A stretch of 64,000 bases of DNA from Vandammella animalimorsus (lineage in GTDB: Bacteria > Pseudomonadota > Gammaproteobacteria > Burkholderiales > Burkholderiaceae_C), in contig NZ_NSJF01000008.1 in the NCBI RefSeq assembly GCF_002285285.1, forward strand, positions 1 through 64,000, written 5' to 3'. How positions within the stretch are numbered: the first letter of the stretch is position 1; each line of letters starts with the position of its first letter. The translations under genes and the position numbers were made by a program. Shown here in pieces: positions 1 to 8,158 of the stretch. Under the pieces are notes generated by a model, which saw only the letters and a list, made by a program, of their open reading frames with translations, was not told where the DNA came from and ran no database searches.

Positions 1-168
1 CGCGGCCTGCCTCCGCCCGCGCCAGCGCCCGCGCCCCAGCCCGCCCCTCCTGCGCCGCCTGCGCCGCCGGTGCACATCACCCTCAACGCCAACGGCGTCA
101 ATGACCCGCTGCGCCTGGCGCGGCTGATTGAGCCCGAGCTCAGACGCATGGCGCAGCTGGCGCGGTAG
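1..168 (+). CDS. Phage tail tape-measure protein, C-terminal end (partial)
   Basis: The frame is open from the first base and stops with TAG at 166-168, so only the last 55 residues are visible. They consist of a Pro/Ala-rich stretch followed by VHITLNANGVNDP and a charged amphipathic helix ending in Arg. A proline-rich linker, a short VHI-type beta strand and a terminal helix is a common C-terminus of siphophage and transposable-phage tape-measure proteins. The tail genes that follow support the reading. The tape measure sets tail length and is threaded through the tail tube. The identification rests on a short tail and on context, so it is moderately sure. Confidence 0.6.
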   Translation, partial: RGLPPPAPAPAPQPAPPAPPAPPVHITLNANGVNDPLRLARLIEPELRRMAQLAR

Positions 169-231
169 GCAAAACGGCCACAAAGGCCGGTTTGCTCATC
201 TTCTGACACCTGTCAAAAGACCTGCCCTTAC

Positions 232-272
232 AAACCCGGCACAGTGCCCGTCACTGGCCGGGTTTTGTTTTT
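232..272 (+). terminator. Strong intrinsic terminator inside the phage tail region
   Basis: AAACCCGGC (232-240) pairs with GCCGGGTTT (257-265), and the intervening CAGTG/CACTG (242-246/252-256) extends the stem. A T-rich run TTTTGTTTTTG follows. This is a textbook rho-independent terminator between the tape-measure gene and the next tail gene. The downstream tail genes therefore need antitermination or read-through, because only about 50 bases separate the hairpin from the next start and no clear promoter is visible there. Confidence 0.75.
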
Positions 273-322
273 GCAAAACGCTTTAATCAACGTTCGCGGC
301 CAGTACCCAGCACACTGCCGCC

Positions 323-3300
323 ATGCCATCCGTCCAACGCTATCTCTCCGGCCACAACAACGCCGCCCGCAGCGCCGCATTGAGCGCCTCCAGCGTGCGC
401 GCCAGCCAGGCCATTGAGCGCGTGCGGGCGCAGCGCACGGGCGGCGGGCGCGTGCGGCTGTCAGGGGCCTACAGCGGCCATGCGGCCGCGCAGGTGGAGA
501 TTGAGCTGCGCGCCGCCGGCGGCGTGCCGCGCGCCTCGCAGCCGCAGTTTGCCGGCGTGGGCAATGGGCAGCTGTCGGTGCTGGGCGTGGATGCGGCCGC
601 GCCGCTGCAGGCGTTGACGCTGACGCTGGTCGATCTGGGCGTGCCCACCGAGCATGCGCAGCTGGCGCTGCGCGAGGTGCAGATCCGCGCCCGCGCCCCG
701 GGCGCGGCGGGCAATCAGATCCGCATCACGGTGCAGCCGCAGCTGCACCGCGCGGCCACCGATTGGGCGCTGCTGGCCGATTGGCCCGCAGGCAGCGCCC
801 TGCAGCAGGGCGCGCAATGGGATTGGGGCGGCCTGCCGCTGTCGGCCCAGGGGCAACTCGATGAGCGCAGCGGCCGCATCCAGGTCGGCCACGACCCGCA
901 GGTGTATCGCCCGTACCGTGTTTACAAGGATGGGGCCTGGCAGTTTGGGATCACGCCCGCGCCCGAGCGACCGCTGCCGGCGGGCGCGCCGGTCTGGCGC
1001 GTGACCGGCGGGTATGTGGTGACGGTCACCGATGGCCAGGCGGTGGAGACCTACGGCGACACGGCCGCGGGCCAGGCGGCGCTGGTGACGCTGTACGAGC
1101 TGCTCTCCGCACTGGCCGGCTCGGCCCTGGTGGAGGTGGCCGGCGTGGTGGCCGCCGAGCGCGCCCTGGGCGGGCAGGCGGCGCTGGACGTGCCGCTGCG
1201 CACGCAAGCCTGGCTGCATGGCCTCTCGGGCAAGGTTGATCTCAAGGATGTGAGCGTGCCGCCGGCTGCGCCCACGCAGCAGCTGACTGTGCGCTGCATC
1301 AATGCCGACGTGGTCGGGCGCGAGCGCTGGAGCGTGCAGGGCGCGGTCTCCGGCGCGCTGCCCGTGGCCGTGACCGGCCAGCGCTACCAGAGCGCGGCGG
1401 CTGATTTTTTGATCCCGGCCACCCCGCCGGCTGCCGTGGGCAGCGGCGAGGTGGGGTTTGTGTACACGCCCACGGGGCGCAGCGATGACGAGGGCCTGCC
1501 CAGCGTGTGCCTGCGCCCGTTGCGCCTGGGGGCCAATGCGCGGCCGCTGACGGTGACGTTCCGGTATTCCAAACGCCCGCCGGCCGAGTGTTCGTGCAGC
1601 GACATGCCAGCGCCGCGGCTGTCGCCAGCCTGTCTGGGGATTGGAGAGGATATGGACATTGAGGACGTGGAGTTCATGAGCCGCATCAAGGCGGTCTACG
1701 CCTGGCGCGAGGCGTTCATTCGGGGCAACACCGGCGTGCAGTTGGCGGGCATGACGCCCGGCACGCCGGAAATCCCCGGTACCCCCGGCACGCCGCCTGT
1801 CACGCGCTGGCGGTTTACCGTGCAGTACGGTGGCAATGTGATGCAGGGTGGCTCCACCACCTGGCAGTCGGCGCGCGCCGTGTCGCAGCAGCTCTACGAT
1901 GATGAGTCTGAGGCGCGGACGGCGCTGGATGCCGCCAAAAACGCAGGCCCATTGCCGGCAGGTACGGCCCTGGGGCCCATCACCCGTGGCGGCGTGGCGC
2001 TGGATTTGCAATCGATTTCTGGTGGATTCAGTTTTTCGAAGGTGGATGGGCCATTGCCGGTGGATATCCATGCCTCAGGCGCCGGCTCTGTTGTCACCGG
2101 GGGCACGCCTGGTACGCCGACCATCCCGGCGCAACCGGGCAAGGCTGTGCCGCTGAGCTACCGCGCCTATGTGATTGATCTGGATTGGATGGAGTCGGCC
2201 ATCCCCATCCTGGTGGGGTGCCTGTCCCGCGTGTACGACAAGCCGGCTGCGCGGCAAGCGTGGGATGCGCTGTGGGAGGAGGTCAAGACAGACCTGGGCC
2301 ACCTGCAGGCTGCGCGCAACGACCTGGAGACCGCGGCGCACGCGCACGCGCGCTATCTGGATCGCTACAAATCGACGGTGGACAACATCCTGCTCTCGGT
2401 GGGCATCCTCCCAAAATCTGAGGCCAGCAGCACAGACGCGGGCAGCTGCTGGACCGACCACGGTGGCACCCATTGGTGGGTGGACACCGAGGGCAACTAT
2501 CTGCCCGCATTCACAGGCCATGCCTACATCAGCGCCAAGCGCGACGCCGATGGCAAGGTGTACTCGACCAAAGAATTCGGCTTCGGCCTGCTGGTGGCCT
2601 GCGCCGAGCGCCTCAAGGAGGGCGACCAGATCACCGTGCGCATCCACAGCGTGGATGGCCACCGGCCCTACCAGGTGGGCGATGAGGCTGTGATCTCCAC
2701 CGTGGCCGCAGGCCCGGCCTGGCTGGCCGGCGGCGTGGACGGCACGGATGCGCAGACCTGGCGCGTGGCCGGCAGCGTCAGCGGCGCGCTGCCCGATTAC
2801 ATCGTGCCCACCGATGGCGCGGCCGCGCCCGTCTATCACCAGGCGGGCGCGCGCCTGCAAATGGCCCTGGGCGGCATCCCGTTTGCGCTGGGCGATACGT
2901 TCAGCCTGGCCATTGAGGCCGGGCAGTGGCGCTGGCGGCGCGATGCCGGGGCCTGGTCGGCCCTGGCGGACATCCCCGCCAGCGGGCAAGCGCCGCTGGC
3001 CGATGGGCTGCAGGTGCATTTTGATTCGGGCGCGGCGCCCTCGTTTGCCGATGGCGACGCCTATGTGTTTGCCGTGCACCAGCCCTGGGCCGTGGGCCAC
3101 GTGCGCGATGCGCACGAGAGCGCCTGGGGCTGGGCGGGCGCGGCGGCCACGCTGGAGATCGACCTGGGCGCGCCCACGCCGGTTGCGGCCCTGGCCCTGG
3201 CGCGCTACCACCTGCCCGCCGGGGCACAGGTGCGCGTGGCCATCGATGGCGCCGCGCCCCAGCTGCTGGACACCAGCGGCCCCGTGGCCGTGCTGCTGCT

Positions 3301-3763
3301 GCCCGCGCCCGTGCAGGCCAGTCGCCTGCTCATCAGCATCAGCGGCGCCGAGGGCGGGCACATCGGCTGGCTGTGGGCTGGCCTGCCCCTGGCCACCGAC
3401 CACCACGCAAGCCAGTGCCAGCGCGTGCGGCGCTGGGCCGTGGGGCGCGGCAGCGGCATCAACCCGGCCAGCCTGTACGCGGGCGCGGGCGATGGCTGGC
3501 GCCTGGCCTGGTCGCCCAGCGACGCAGCCGCCTCGCGCCTGCTGCAGGCCGACCTGCAGCGGCTGCTGCCGCTGCTCGATTGGGCCCAGCAGCAGGATGA
3601 GCCGCTGATCCTGGTGCCGCACCACCGCCACCCGCAGGACGCCAGCCTGGTGCGCCTGGGCGCAGACGCCTTGGAGATCACCGACCAGCACGCCTGGCAG
3701 CCAGACGATGCGCAGCACCGGCTGCTCTCGGCCACGCTGGATTTGGAGCCGGTGTTCGCATGA
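323..3763 (+). CDS. Large phage tail-tip/hub structural protein (1146 aa)
   Basis: This is the largest gene of the phage segment. Its N-terminus (YLSGHNNAARSAAL) lacks a signal peptide. The body is rich in beta-type sequence, as expected for a virion structural protein. Two short collagen-like GTP/PGTPG stretches lie near residues 476-494 and 595-606 and flank a small inserted domain. The C-terminal third resembles proteins that place ligand-binding or baseplate domains at the tail tip. It lies directly after the tape measure and overlaps the next gene by four bases (ATGA at 3760-3763), the classical order tape measure, distal tail proteins, hub. I recognise the position and style rather than a named family. 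The precise role (distal tail, hub or baseplate component) is inferred. Confidence 0.6.
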   Translation: MPSVQRYLSGHNNAARSAALSASSVRASQAIERVRAQRTGGGRVRLSGAYSGHAAAQVEIELRAAGGVPRASQPQFAGVGNGQLSVLGVDAAAPLQALTLTLVDLGVPTEHAQLALREVQIRARAPGAAGNQIRITVQPQLHRAATDWALLADWPAGSALQQGAQWDWGGLPLSAQGQLDERSGRIQVGHDPQVYRPYRVYKDGAWQFGITPAPERPLPAGAPVWRVTGGYVVTVTDGQAVETYGDTAAGQAALVTLYELLSALAGSALVEVAGVVAAERALGGQAALDVPLRTQAWLHGLSGKVDLKDVSVPPAAPTQQLTVRCINADVVGRERWSVQGAVSGALPVAVTGQRYQSAAADFLIPATPPAAVGSGEVGFVYTPTGRSDDEGLPSVCLRPLRLGANARPLTVTFRYSKRPPAECSCSDMPAPRLSPACLGIGEDMDIEDVEFMSRIKAVYAWREAFIRGNTGVQLAGMTPGTPEIPGTPGTPPVTRWRFTVQYGGNVMQGGSTTWQSARAVSQQLYDDESEARTALDAAKNAGPLPAGTALGPITRGGVALDLQSISGGFSFSKVDGPLPVDIHASGAGSVVTGGTPGTPTIPAQPGKAVPLSYRAYVIDLDWMESAIPILVGCLSRVYDKPAARQAWDALWEEVKTDLGHLQAARNDLETAAHAHARYLDRYKSTVDNILLSVGILPKSEASSTDAGSCWTDHGGTHWWVDTEGNYLPAFTGHAYISAKRDADGKVYSTKEFGFGLLVACAERLKEGDQITVRIHSVDGHRPYQVGDEAVISTVAAGPAWLAGGVDGTDAQTWRVAGSVSGALPDYIVPTDGAAAPVYHQAGARLQMALGGIPFALGDTFSLAIEAGQWRWRRDAGAWSALADIPASGQAPLADGLQVHFDSGAAPSFADGDAYVFAVHQPWAVGHVRDAHESAWGWAGAAATLEIDLGAPTPVAALALARYHLPAGAQVRVAIDGAAPQLLDTSGPVAVLLLPAPVQASRLLISISGAEGGHIGWLWAGLPLATDHHASQCQRVRRWAVGRGSGINPASLYAGAGDGWRLAWSPSDAAASRLLQADLQRLLPLLDWAQQQDEPLILVPHHRHPQDASLVRLGADALEITDQHAWQPDDAQHRLLSATLDLEPVFA

Positions 3764-5382
3764 TCTGCTGGCTGGACGTGGACGGCGGCGCCGATGGGCA
3801 CCGCATCAGCCTGGTGCCGCCGCGCGGCGCGCCGGCCGGCGGCGCGCGCGTGCTGCCGCTGCTGGCGGGCATCTCGGCCATTGAGCGGCCGCTGTCCATC
3901 CCCGGCATCGCCGCAGCACCCACCAGCCACCTGGACGCGGCCCTGGCCAATGCCGGAGGCGCCATCACGCGGCTGTGGGGCCAGCGCCCGCCGCTGCGGC
4001 GCGCGGCGCGCATCATGGGCCGCGCCGGGCCCATCTGGCAGGGCGTGGTCACCGCGCTGGAGCTGGGCCAGCAGGCCCGCATCACGCTGGAGGCCGGGCT
4101 CGATCGGCCGCTGTCGGACAACCTGCCGCTGCGCACCAGCGCCGTCTGGGGCGGCTGGCGCGACGTGCGCGTGCTGCCCTGGGCCTGGGGCCGCGTCACG
4201 CTGGCACCTATCCAGTACAGCGACGACCAGCGCGTGTACCTGCTGGCCGACCACCCCATCGAGGGCGTGGACGAAGTCAAGCGCGACGACGTGGCCACCC
4301 AGGCATACGAATGGCGCAACGCGCTGGACAGCACCGGCCATGCCGTGGCCCTGCTGGAGCTGGCCGAGCCCCTGGCCGAGGGCGAGCGCCTGGCCGTGAC
4401 CCTGCGCGGGCGCATGCACCCGGAGACGGGCCGGCTGCTGCAAACCCCGGCCGAGATCGTGCACGACGTGCTGGCCCGCCTGGCCGGCGCGCCCGTGGCC
4501 TGGGCCGAGCTGGACGATTGGCGCGCGCAGACCAGCGATTGGAAGCTCGGCGGCGTGCTGGCCGACAACAGCATCACGGTGCGCGCCGCTGTGGATCAGA
4601 TCGTGCAAAGCGCCGGCGGCGCCTGGTCGCCGGCCATGCCCGGCATTGCCACCACCTGGCCGCCGCTGCCCGATGCGGCCGCGCCCGCGCACCCCGTAGG
4701 GGTGCGCAATGTGCGCGAGGTGCAGGCCAGCGCCGAGGCCGGCGGCATCGTCACCGTGCTGCGCGTGCTCTACGACTGGGACCATGCCGCCGGCCGCTAC
4801 CTGCGCGCCGTGCAGCTGCGCGCGCCCGACGCCGCCCGTGAGTTTGGCGAGCTGGAAATGGACTGGCCCGCCCCCTGGCTGCGCAGCCCGCGCCAGGCCC
4901 AAGCCCTGGGCGCGCGCATGCTCGCCTGGCTGGCCCGGCCGCGTTGGCGCGTGAGTTGGCAGCAGGACTTTGCGGACATCGCCACCGGCGCCTGGGTGGA
5001 CATCGATCACCCGCTCGCGCCCATCAGCGGCCGCCAGCGCCTGGTGCATGCGCAGCTGGATCTGCAGCAGGCCAGCCTGGCCTGCAGCGTCATCGCGCCC
5101 GTGGGCGATGCGCCTGAGATCGAGATCGTTCGGCTGTCCAGCGCCTTCGAGCCTGTGATTCAGCCAGGCATCACCGTGGAGGTGGCCGAGGGCGAGATCA
5201 TTTTTACGGCCCGCGATGAGCAGGGCCGCGTACTGGCCGGCGCGCGCATCACCCTCAACGGCCAGGCCACCAGGATTGCCGACAGCGCCGGGCGCGTTTC
5301 GTTCCCCGTGGCGCGTGGCCGGCACGCGCTGCTGATCGAGGCCGATGGCTACCCGGCCACCGAGGCCGTGGTCGTTGTGTGA
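3760..5382 (+). CDS. Phage tail protein with C-terminal carboxypeptidase-regulatory-like domain (540 aa)
   Basis: The gene overlaps its upstream neighbour by ATGA, so the two are probably translationally coupled. Residues 1 to about 460 form a tail-hub-like body with many aromatic and Gly residues (WRVSWQQDFADI near the end). The last 70 residues contain QGRVLAGARITLNG followed by a G-R-V-S-F-P strand and an EADGY turn. That is the signature of the small Ig-like carboxypeptidase-regulatory fold often used as a surface-binding or stabilising module in virions. No enzymatic motif is visible. A distal tail or adhesin-support role is inferred from position after the tape measure and from this terminal domain. 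Confidence 0.6.
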   Translation: MICWLDVDGGADGHRISLVPPRGAPAGGARVLPLLAGISAIERPLSIPGIAAAPTSHLDAALANAGGAITRLWGQRPPLRRAARIMGRAGPIWQGVVTALELGQQARITLEAGLDRPLSDNLPLRTSAVWGGWRDVRVLPWAWGRVTLAPIQYSDDQRVYLLADHPIEGVDEVKRDDVATQAYEWRNALDSTGHAVALLELAEPLAEGERLAVTLRGRMHPETGRLLQTPAEIVHDVLARLAGAPVAWAELDDWRAQTSDWKLGGVLADNSITVRAAVDQIVQSAGGAWSPAMPGIATTWPPLPDAAAPAHPVGVRNVREVQASAEAGGIVTVLRVLYDWDHAAGRYLRAVQLRAPDAAREFGELEMDWPAPWLRSPRQAQALGARMLAWLARPRWRVSWQQDFADIATGAWVDIDHPLAPISGRQRLVHAQLDLQQASLACSVIAPVGDAPEIEIVRLSSAFEPVIQPGITVEVAEGEIIFTARDEQGRVLAGARITLNGQATRIADSAGRVSFPVARGRHALLIEADGYPATEAVVVV

Positions 5383-5392
5383 GGAGGCAGTG

Positions 5393-6043
5393 ATGGATCA
5401 GGGCAGGAGACGATTCTTTCCATCCCGGCGCGTGCAAACCGTGCCCGGCCGAAGCGTGGAGATAGAGATGCAGCTGCGCCCCGGCGCCGCCGCGCCCGAG
5501 CCTGTGACCCTGCCACCGGCGCCGCCAGAGCCACCGCCGCCGGCAGGCGGCTGCGGCTGTGATGTGCATGGCGCCGGCTGGCTGGTTTCGGGTGGCGGAG
5601 AACTCTCCGAGCAACTGCCCAATGGGCAGACGCGTTTTTACAGCCAGTGGGGCGACGCCGAATCACGCTGGACAGGCACGCCCGCGCACCACGACGCGGG
5701 CGGCAACCCGCTGCCCATCCCGGCCGAGCAATTCCATTGCCACTACCTCAAGACCACGTATTTGCCAGAAAACGGGTTGTACGCCGTGCTGCAGGGCCGG
5801 GCGCTGGCCGATGCGCACTGGACGTTTCAATGGCAGGGCGGCGCGCTGGGCGACCCCAAAGCGCCGGGCGGCGATTACAGCGGCGGGTTCCGCGTCAACA
5901 CCTGGGGCAATGTGCTGCAGGTCATTGGCGGCGCCATCAGCCATGGCGGCTCCGAATTCGCCCTCAGCCTCACCGCCTGGGCCCACTGCGGCGGCCAGCA
6001 AGTGGCCGAGCTGACGCTCGATATCTACTTTCCAGGTTATTGA
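5393..6043 (+). CDS. Phage structural protein, probably tail tip or fibre (216 aa)
   Basis: The start at 5393 is chosen because a perfect GAGGAGG ribosome-binding site lies at 5381-5387. The first 45 residues are basic, then come an LPPAPPEPPPP proline hinge and a Cys-rich GGCGCDVHG turn (about residues 57-65). The rest is a beta-rich, Trp- and Gly-rich globular domain ending in LDIYFPGY. This architecture, a short anchor, a Pro hinge and a beta-rich terminal domain, is typical of tail-tip or receptor-binding accessories. It closes the structural gene run of the prophage. The family is not recognised, and the role is inferred from position and composition. Confidence 0.5.
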   Translation: MDQGRRRFFPSRRVQTVPGRSVEIEMQLRPGAAAPEPVTLPPAPPEPPPPAGGCGCDVHGAGWLVSGGGELSEQLPNGQTRFYSQWGDAESRWTGTPAHHDAGGNPLPIPAEQFHCHYLKTTYLPENGLYAVLQGRALADAHWTFQWQGGALGDPKAPGGDYSGGFRVNTWGNVLQVIGGAISHGGSEFALSLTAWAHCGGQQVAELTLDIYFPGY

Positions 6044-6059
6044 TGGGCAACAGAAAAAA

Positions 6060-6190
6060 AGACGGGCGACTGCACTGGTGCGGGAACACCAGCGCGGCCC
6101 CCGATTCGCTGACCAAGGCAGCAAATCAGGCAAGGCCCGCCACCTGTGCACAGGCGGGGCGAGCCTATCACGGGTTTACAGCCAGCAAAA
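6060..6190 (+). ncRNA. Structured RNA candidate resembling phage C4 antisense RNA
   Basis: This otherwise non-coding stretch contains a hairpin CTGGTG/CACCAG (6075-6080/6087-6092) with a CGGGAA loop. A second hairpin, CCCGCC/GGCGGG (6136-6141/6153-6158), encloses a CCTGTGCACAGG palindrome. A long-range GCCCC/GGGGC pairing (6097-6101/6156-6160) could close a junction. The motifs GGTGCGGGAACACC, CCAAGGCAGCAA and GGCGAGCCTATCACGGG match, from memory, the conserved core of C4 RNAs found upstream of phage anti-repressor genes. The family assignment is recall and not a covariance search. The same stretch could also be read as an N-terminal extension of the small downstream gene through a TGATG overlap at 6041-6045. 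Confidence 0.42.
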
Positions 6191-6204
6191 AGGATTTGCA
6201 CACC

Positions 6205-6360
6205 ATGCAAAAGGAAAACACTCAACCCCTAGGAAAAAACGGCTTCAAGTACAAGCCACAGTTTGGCCTGATCATTGTTTGCAAGGATGAGGCCGAGCAG
6301 CAAAAACGCTATGCCGCGCTGGTGCGGCAGGGCTACAAGGTCAAGGTGGTGGCGGTATGA
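6205..6360 (+). CDS. Small phage protein of unknown function (51 aa)
   Basis: The short protein has a basic N-terminus and a compact beta-alpha-beta pattern: FKYKPQFGLIIVCKDEAEQ, a helix, then GYKVKVVAV. The first strand (GLIIVCKDE) and the final strand resemble half of a small alpha/beta fold. The start at 6205 is preferred because AAAAAGGA lies about 11 bases upstream. An alternative start at 6043 would give 105 residues and overlap the previous stop, but that region looks like structured RNA. The stop overlaps the start of the ATPase/acetyltransferase gene (ATGA, 6357-6360), so translation is probably coupled. The gene is not recognised. Its place ahead of a possible modification enzyme recalls the small Com regulator before Mu mom, but no zinc-finger cysteines are present. 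Confidence 0.6.
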   Translation: MQKENTQPLGKNGFKYKPQFGLIIVCKDEAEQQKRYAALVRQGYKVKVVAV

Positions 6361-7466
6361 AAGTGCATATCGACCACTCCTGTGAGGACTTCAACAGCTA
6401 CCGCGCTGCGCGAGTCAAGTCGCTGTTCAACGTGGACAGCGGGGCCAGTTTCACCCTGTCGGCGGATTTGCCCCTGGGTGAGCGCCCGTGGCAGATCGGC
6501 CTGATCGTGGGGCCCAGCGGCAGCGGCAAGACCAGCATCGGCCGCGCCGTCTGGGGCGATGGCGCGCTGTACGCCCCCAGTTGGCCGCAGGATGCGCCCG
6601 TGATCGATGCCATTACACCGGGCGGTTCCTTCGACGCGGTCACCGCCGCACTCTCCAGCGTGGGCCTGGGCAGTGTGCCCGCGTGGCTGCGGCCGTGGCC
6701 GGTGCTCTCCAATGGCGAGCAGTTCCGTGCCAACCTGGCCCGCCTGATTGCCGAGGCGCCCCCGCGCGCAGTGCTCGACGAGTTCAGCAGCGTGGTGGAT
6801 CGGCATATCGCCCAGATTGGCGCGGGCGCCTTCGGCAAAGCATGGCGCCGCACGGCAGGACAATGCATTTTGCTCAGTTGCCACTACGACATCATCGATT
6901 GGCTGCAACCAGACTGGGTGTTTGATACCGGCTGCGGGCAATGGCAATGGAGGCGCCTTCGGCGCCGACCAAACATTGCCCTCGATATCTGGCAAACCGA
7001 CTGGCGCCATTGGCCTGCATTTGAGCCGCACCACTATCTGAAGCTGCCGCACATGATTGCCGCGACCAATTACGTGGCTACTGTGGACGGCCAAATGGTT
7101 GCCCATGTGGCCGTGAGTACCCGCAGCAGGCATGAGGCCAGGGCCTGCCGCCTGGTTGTCATGCCCGAGTGGCAAGGCGCTGGCGTCGGGCTGTGTTTTC
7201 TCAATGCGGTGTGCGAGATGTGGCGCCAGGGGCAAAACCGCTACGGCAGGCCCATGCCAACGCTGTTTCACACCAGCCACCCGGGGCTGGCCGCCGCGCT
7301 GCGCCGCTCCCCCTTGTGGACGCAGGTCTCGGCCTCTCTGTGCGGGCAAAACAAAGCCCGCTCCGCACAAAGCATGCGCCGTAGCGGGCGCAATGGGGCG
7401 GGCTACGGCGGGCACTTCCGGGCCGTACAAGGGTTCAGGTATCTGGGCCAGGAGGGTGCGCCATGA
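6357..7466 (+). CDS. ABC-type ATPase fused to a GNAT acetyltransferase-like domain (369 aa)
   Basis: The N-terminal half is an ABC ATPase: Walker A GPSGSGKTS (52-60), an ABC signature LSNGEQFRA (117-125) and Walker B RAVLDEF (137-143). A His follows at HYD (176-178). The C-terminal half is GNAT-like, with a motif A RLVVMPEWQGAGVG (265-278) that supplies the acyl-CoA pyrophosphate loop, and conserved HHY (225-227) and HTSHP (305-309) segments. There is no membrane segment, so it is not a transporter. It overlaps the genes on both sides by four bases, which suggests a coupled three-gene unit at the end of the phage late operon. Phage Mu carries mom, a GNAT-fold DNA-modification enzyme, in the equivalent place. 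An ATP-dependent base or macromolecule modification role is inferred, not shown. Confidence 0.75.
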   Translation: MKVHIDHSCEDFNSYRAARVKSLFNVDSGASFTLSADLPLGERPWQIGLIVGPSGSGKTSIGRAVWGDGALYAPSWPQDAPVIDAITPGGSFDAVTAALSSVGLGSVPAWLRPWPVLSNGEQFRANLARLIAEAPPRAVLDEFSSVVDRHIAQIGAGAFGKAWRRTAGQCILLSCHYDIIDWLQPDWVFDTGCGQWQWRRLRRRPNIALDIWQTDWRHWPAFEPHHYLKLPHMIAATNYVATVDGQMVAHVAVSTRSRHEARACRLVVMPEWQGAGVGLCFLNAVCEMWRQGQNRYGRPMPTLFHTSHPGLAAALRRSPLWTQVSASLCGQNKARSAQSMRRSGRNGAGYGGHFRAVQGFRYLGQEGAP

Positions 7467-8062
7467 GGGTATTGCTCATAGGCCAGAAGTGGCTCGCAGC
7501 CCAAGTACTGGGGCTATGCCAGCAGCGCGGCGACGACGTGGCGGCCGTCATTACGACCAGCGCGGAAGACCGCTTGGCCATTGCGGCACGCCGTGATGGC
7601 ATCCCGGCGCACATAACGGCACGGATTGAGCCGCAGCATGTGCCCGCTGGTTTGGATGTGATCGTGTGCGCGCATGCCCATGTGTTTGTCCCGGCGTTTG
7701 CCAGGCAGGCCCCTCGCCTGGGCGCGCTGGGCTATCACCCGAGTCTGTTGCCCCGCCACCGTGGGCGTGATGCGATTCGCTGGGCCATCCACATGCGTGA
7801 GGTCGTCACAGGAGGCACGGTCTACTGGCTCGATGACGGCGCCGACACTGGCCCCATTGCCGCCCAGGATTGGTGCTGGGTCACGCCAGGGGATACAGAG
7901 CAATCGCTCTGGAGGGACAAGCTGGCGCCCATGGGTTTGCGCCTGATCGGGCAGGTTCTGGCGCAGCTCGATCAAGGCATCTGCCCCAGGGTTGACCAAC
8001 CGCCGGAGATGGCCACATGGGAGCCTGCGTTCGACCGCCCCCGGCTAGGCGGGGACCCATAA
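7463..8062 (+). CDS. Formyltransferase-fold protein with altered catalytic motif (199 aa)
   Basis: The fold is that of the formyltransferase family (GART, methionyl-tRNA formyltransferase, sugar N-formyltransferases). It starts with a Rossmann-like MRVLLIGQKW and has the formyl-donor loop HPSLLPRHRG (92-101) and the Asp loop DDGADTG (124-130). In characterised members the catalytic triad is Asn-x-His...Asp. Here His92 and Asp128 are present, but the Asn position two residues before the His is Gly90. At 199 residues it has the catalytic core only, with no tRNA-binding C-terminal domain, so it is not a housekeeping Fmt. It overlaps the ATPase-GNAT gene by ATGA. It could modify a base or other phage target, or bind a formyl-folate-like ligand. 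Substrate unknown. Confidence 0.75.
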   Translation: MRVLLIGQKWLAAQVLGLCQQRGDDVAAVITTSAEDRLAIAARRDGIPAHITARIEPQHVPAGLDVIVCAHAHVFVPAFARQAPRLGALGYHPSLLPRHRGRDAIRWAIHMREVVTGGTVYWLDDGADTGPIAAQDWCWVTPGDTEQSLWRDKLAPMGLRLIGQVLAQLDQGICPRVDQPPEMATWEPAFDRPRLGGDP

Positions 8063-8066
8063 ACGG

Positions 8067-8100
8067 CAACGTCGGCATAAACGCCGACGTTGTGTTGTTT
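8067..8100 (+). terminator. Terminator at the right end of the phage late operon
   Basis: CAACGTCGGC (8067-8076) and GCCGACGTTG (8083-8092) form a perfect 10-bp stem with a six-base loop, followed by TGTTGTTT. It lies five bases after the last phage gene and probably ends late transcription before the chromosomal junction. Confidence 0.7.
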
Positions 8101-8158
8101 CCGCTGATGTAATTTCTTTGCGCCTGCTGCAATAACTCGCTGCCCTATTTATCTCGCC

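Noticed and set aside
461-5325. Three long minus-strand open frames across the phage tail genes
   Set aside because: They lie opposite proteins with overlapping starts and ribosome sites on the plus strand; composition is Arg/Gln/His-rich as in shadow frames.
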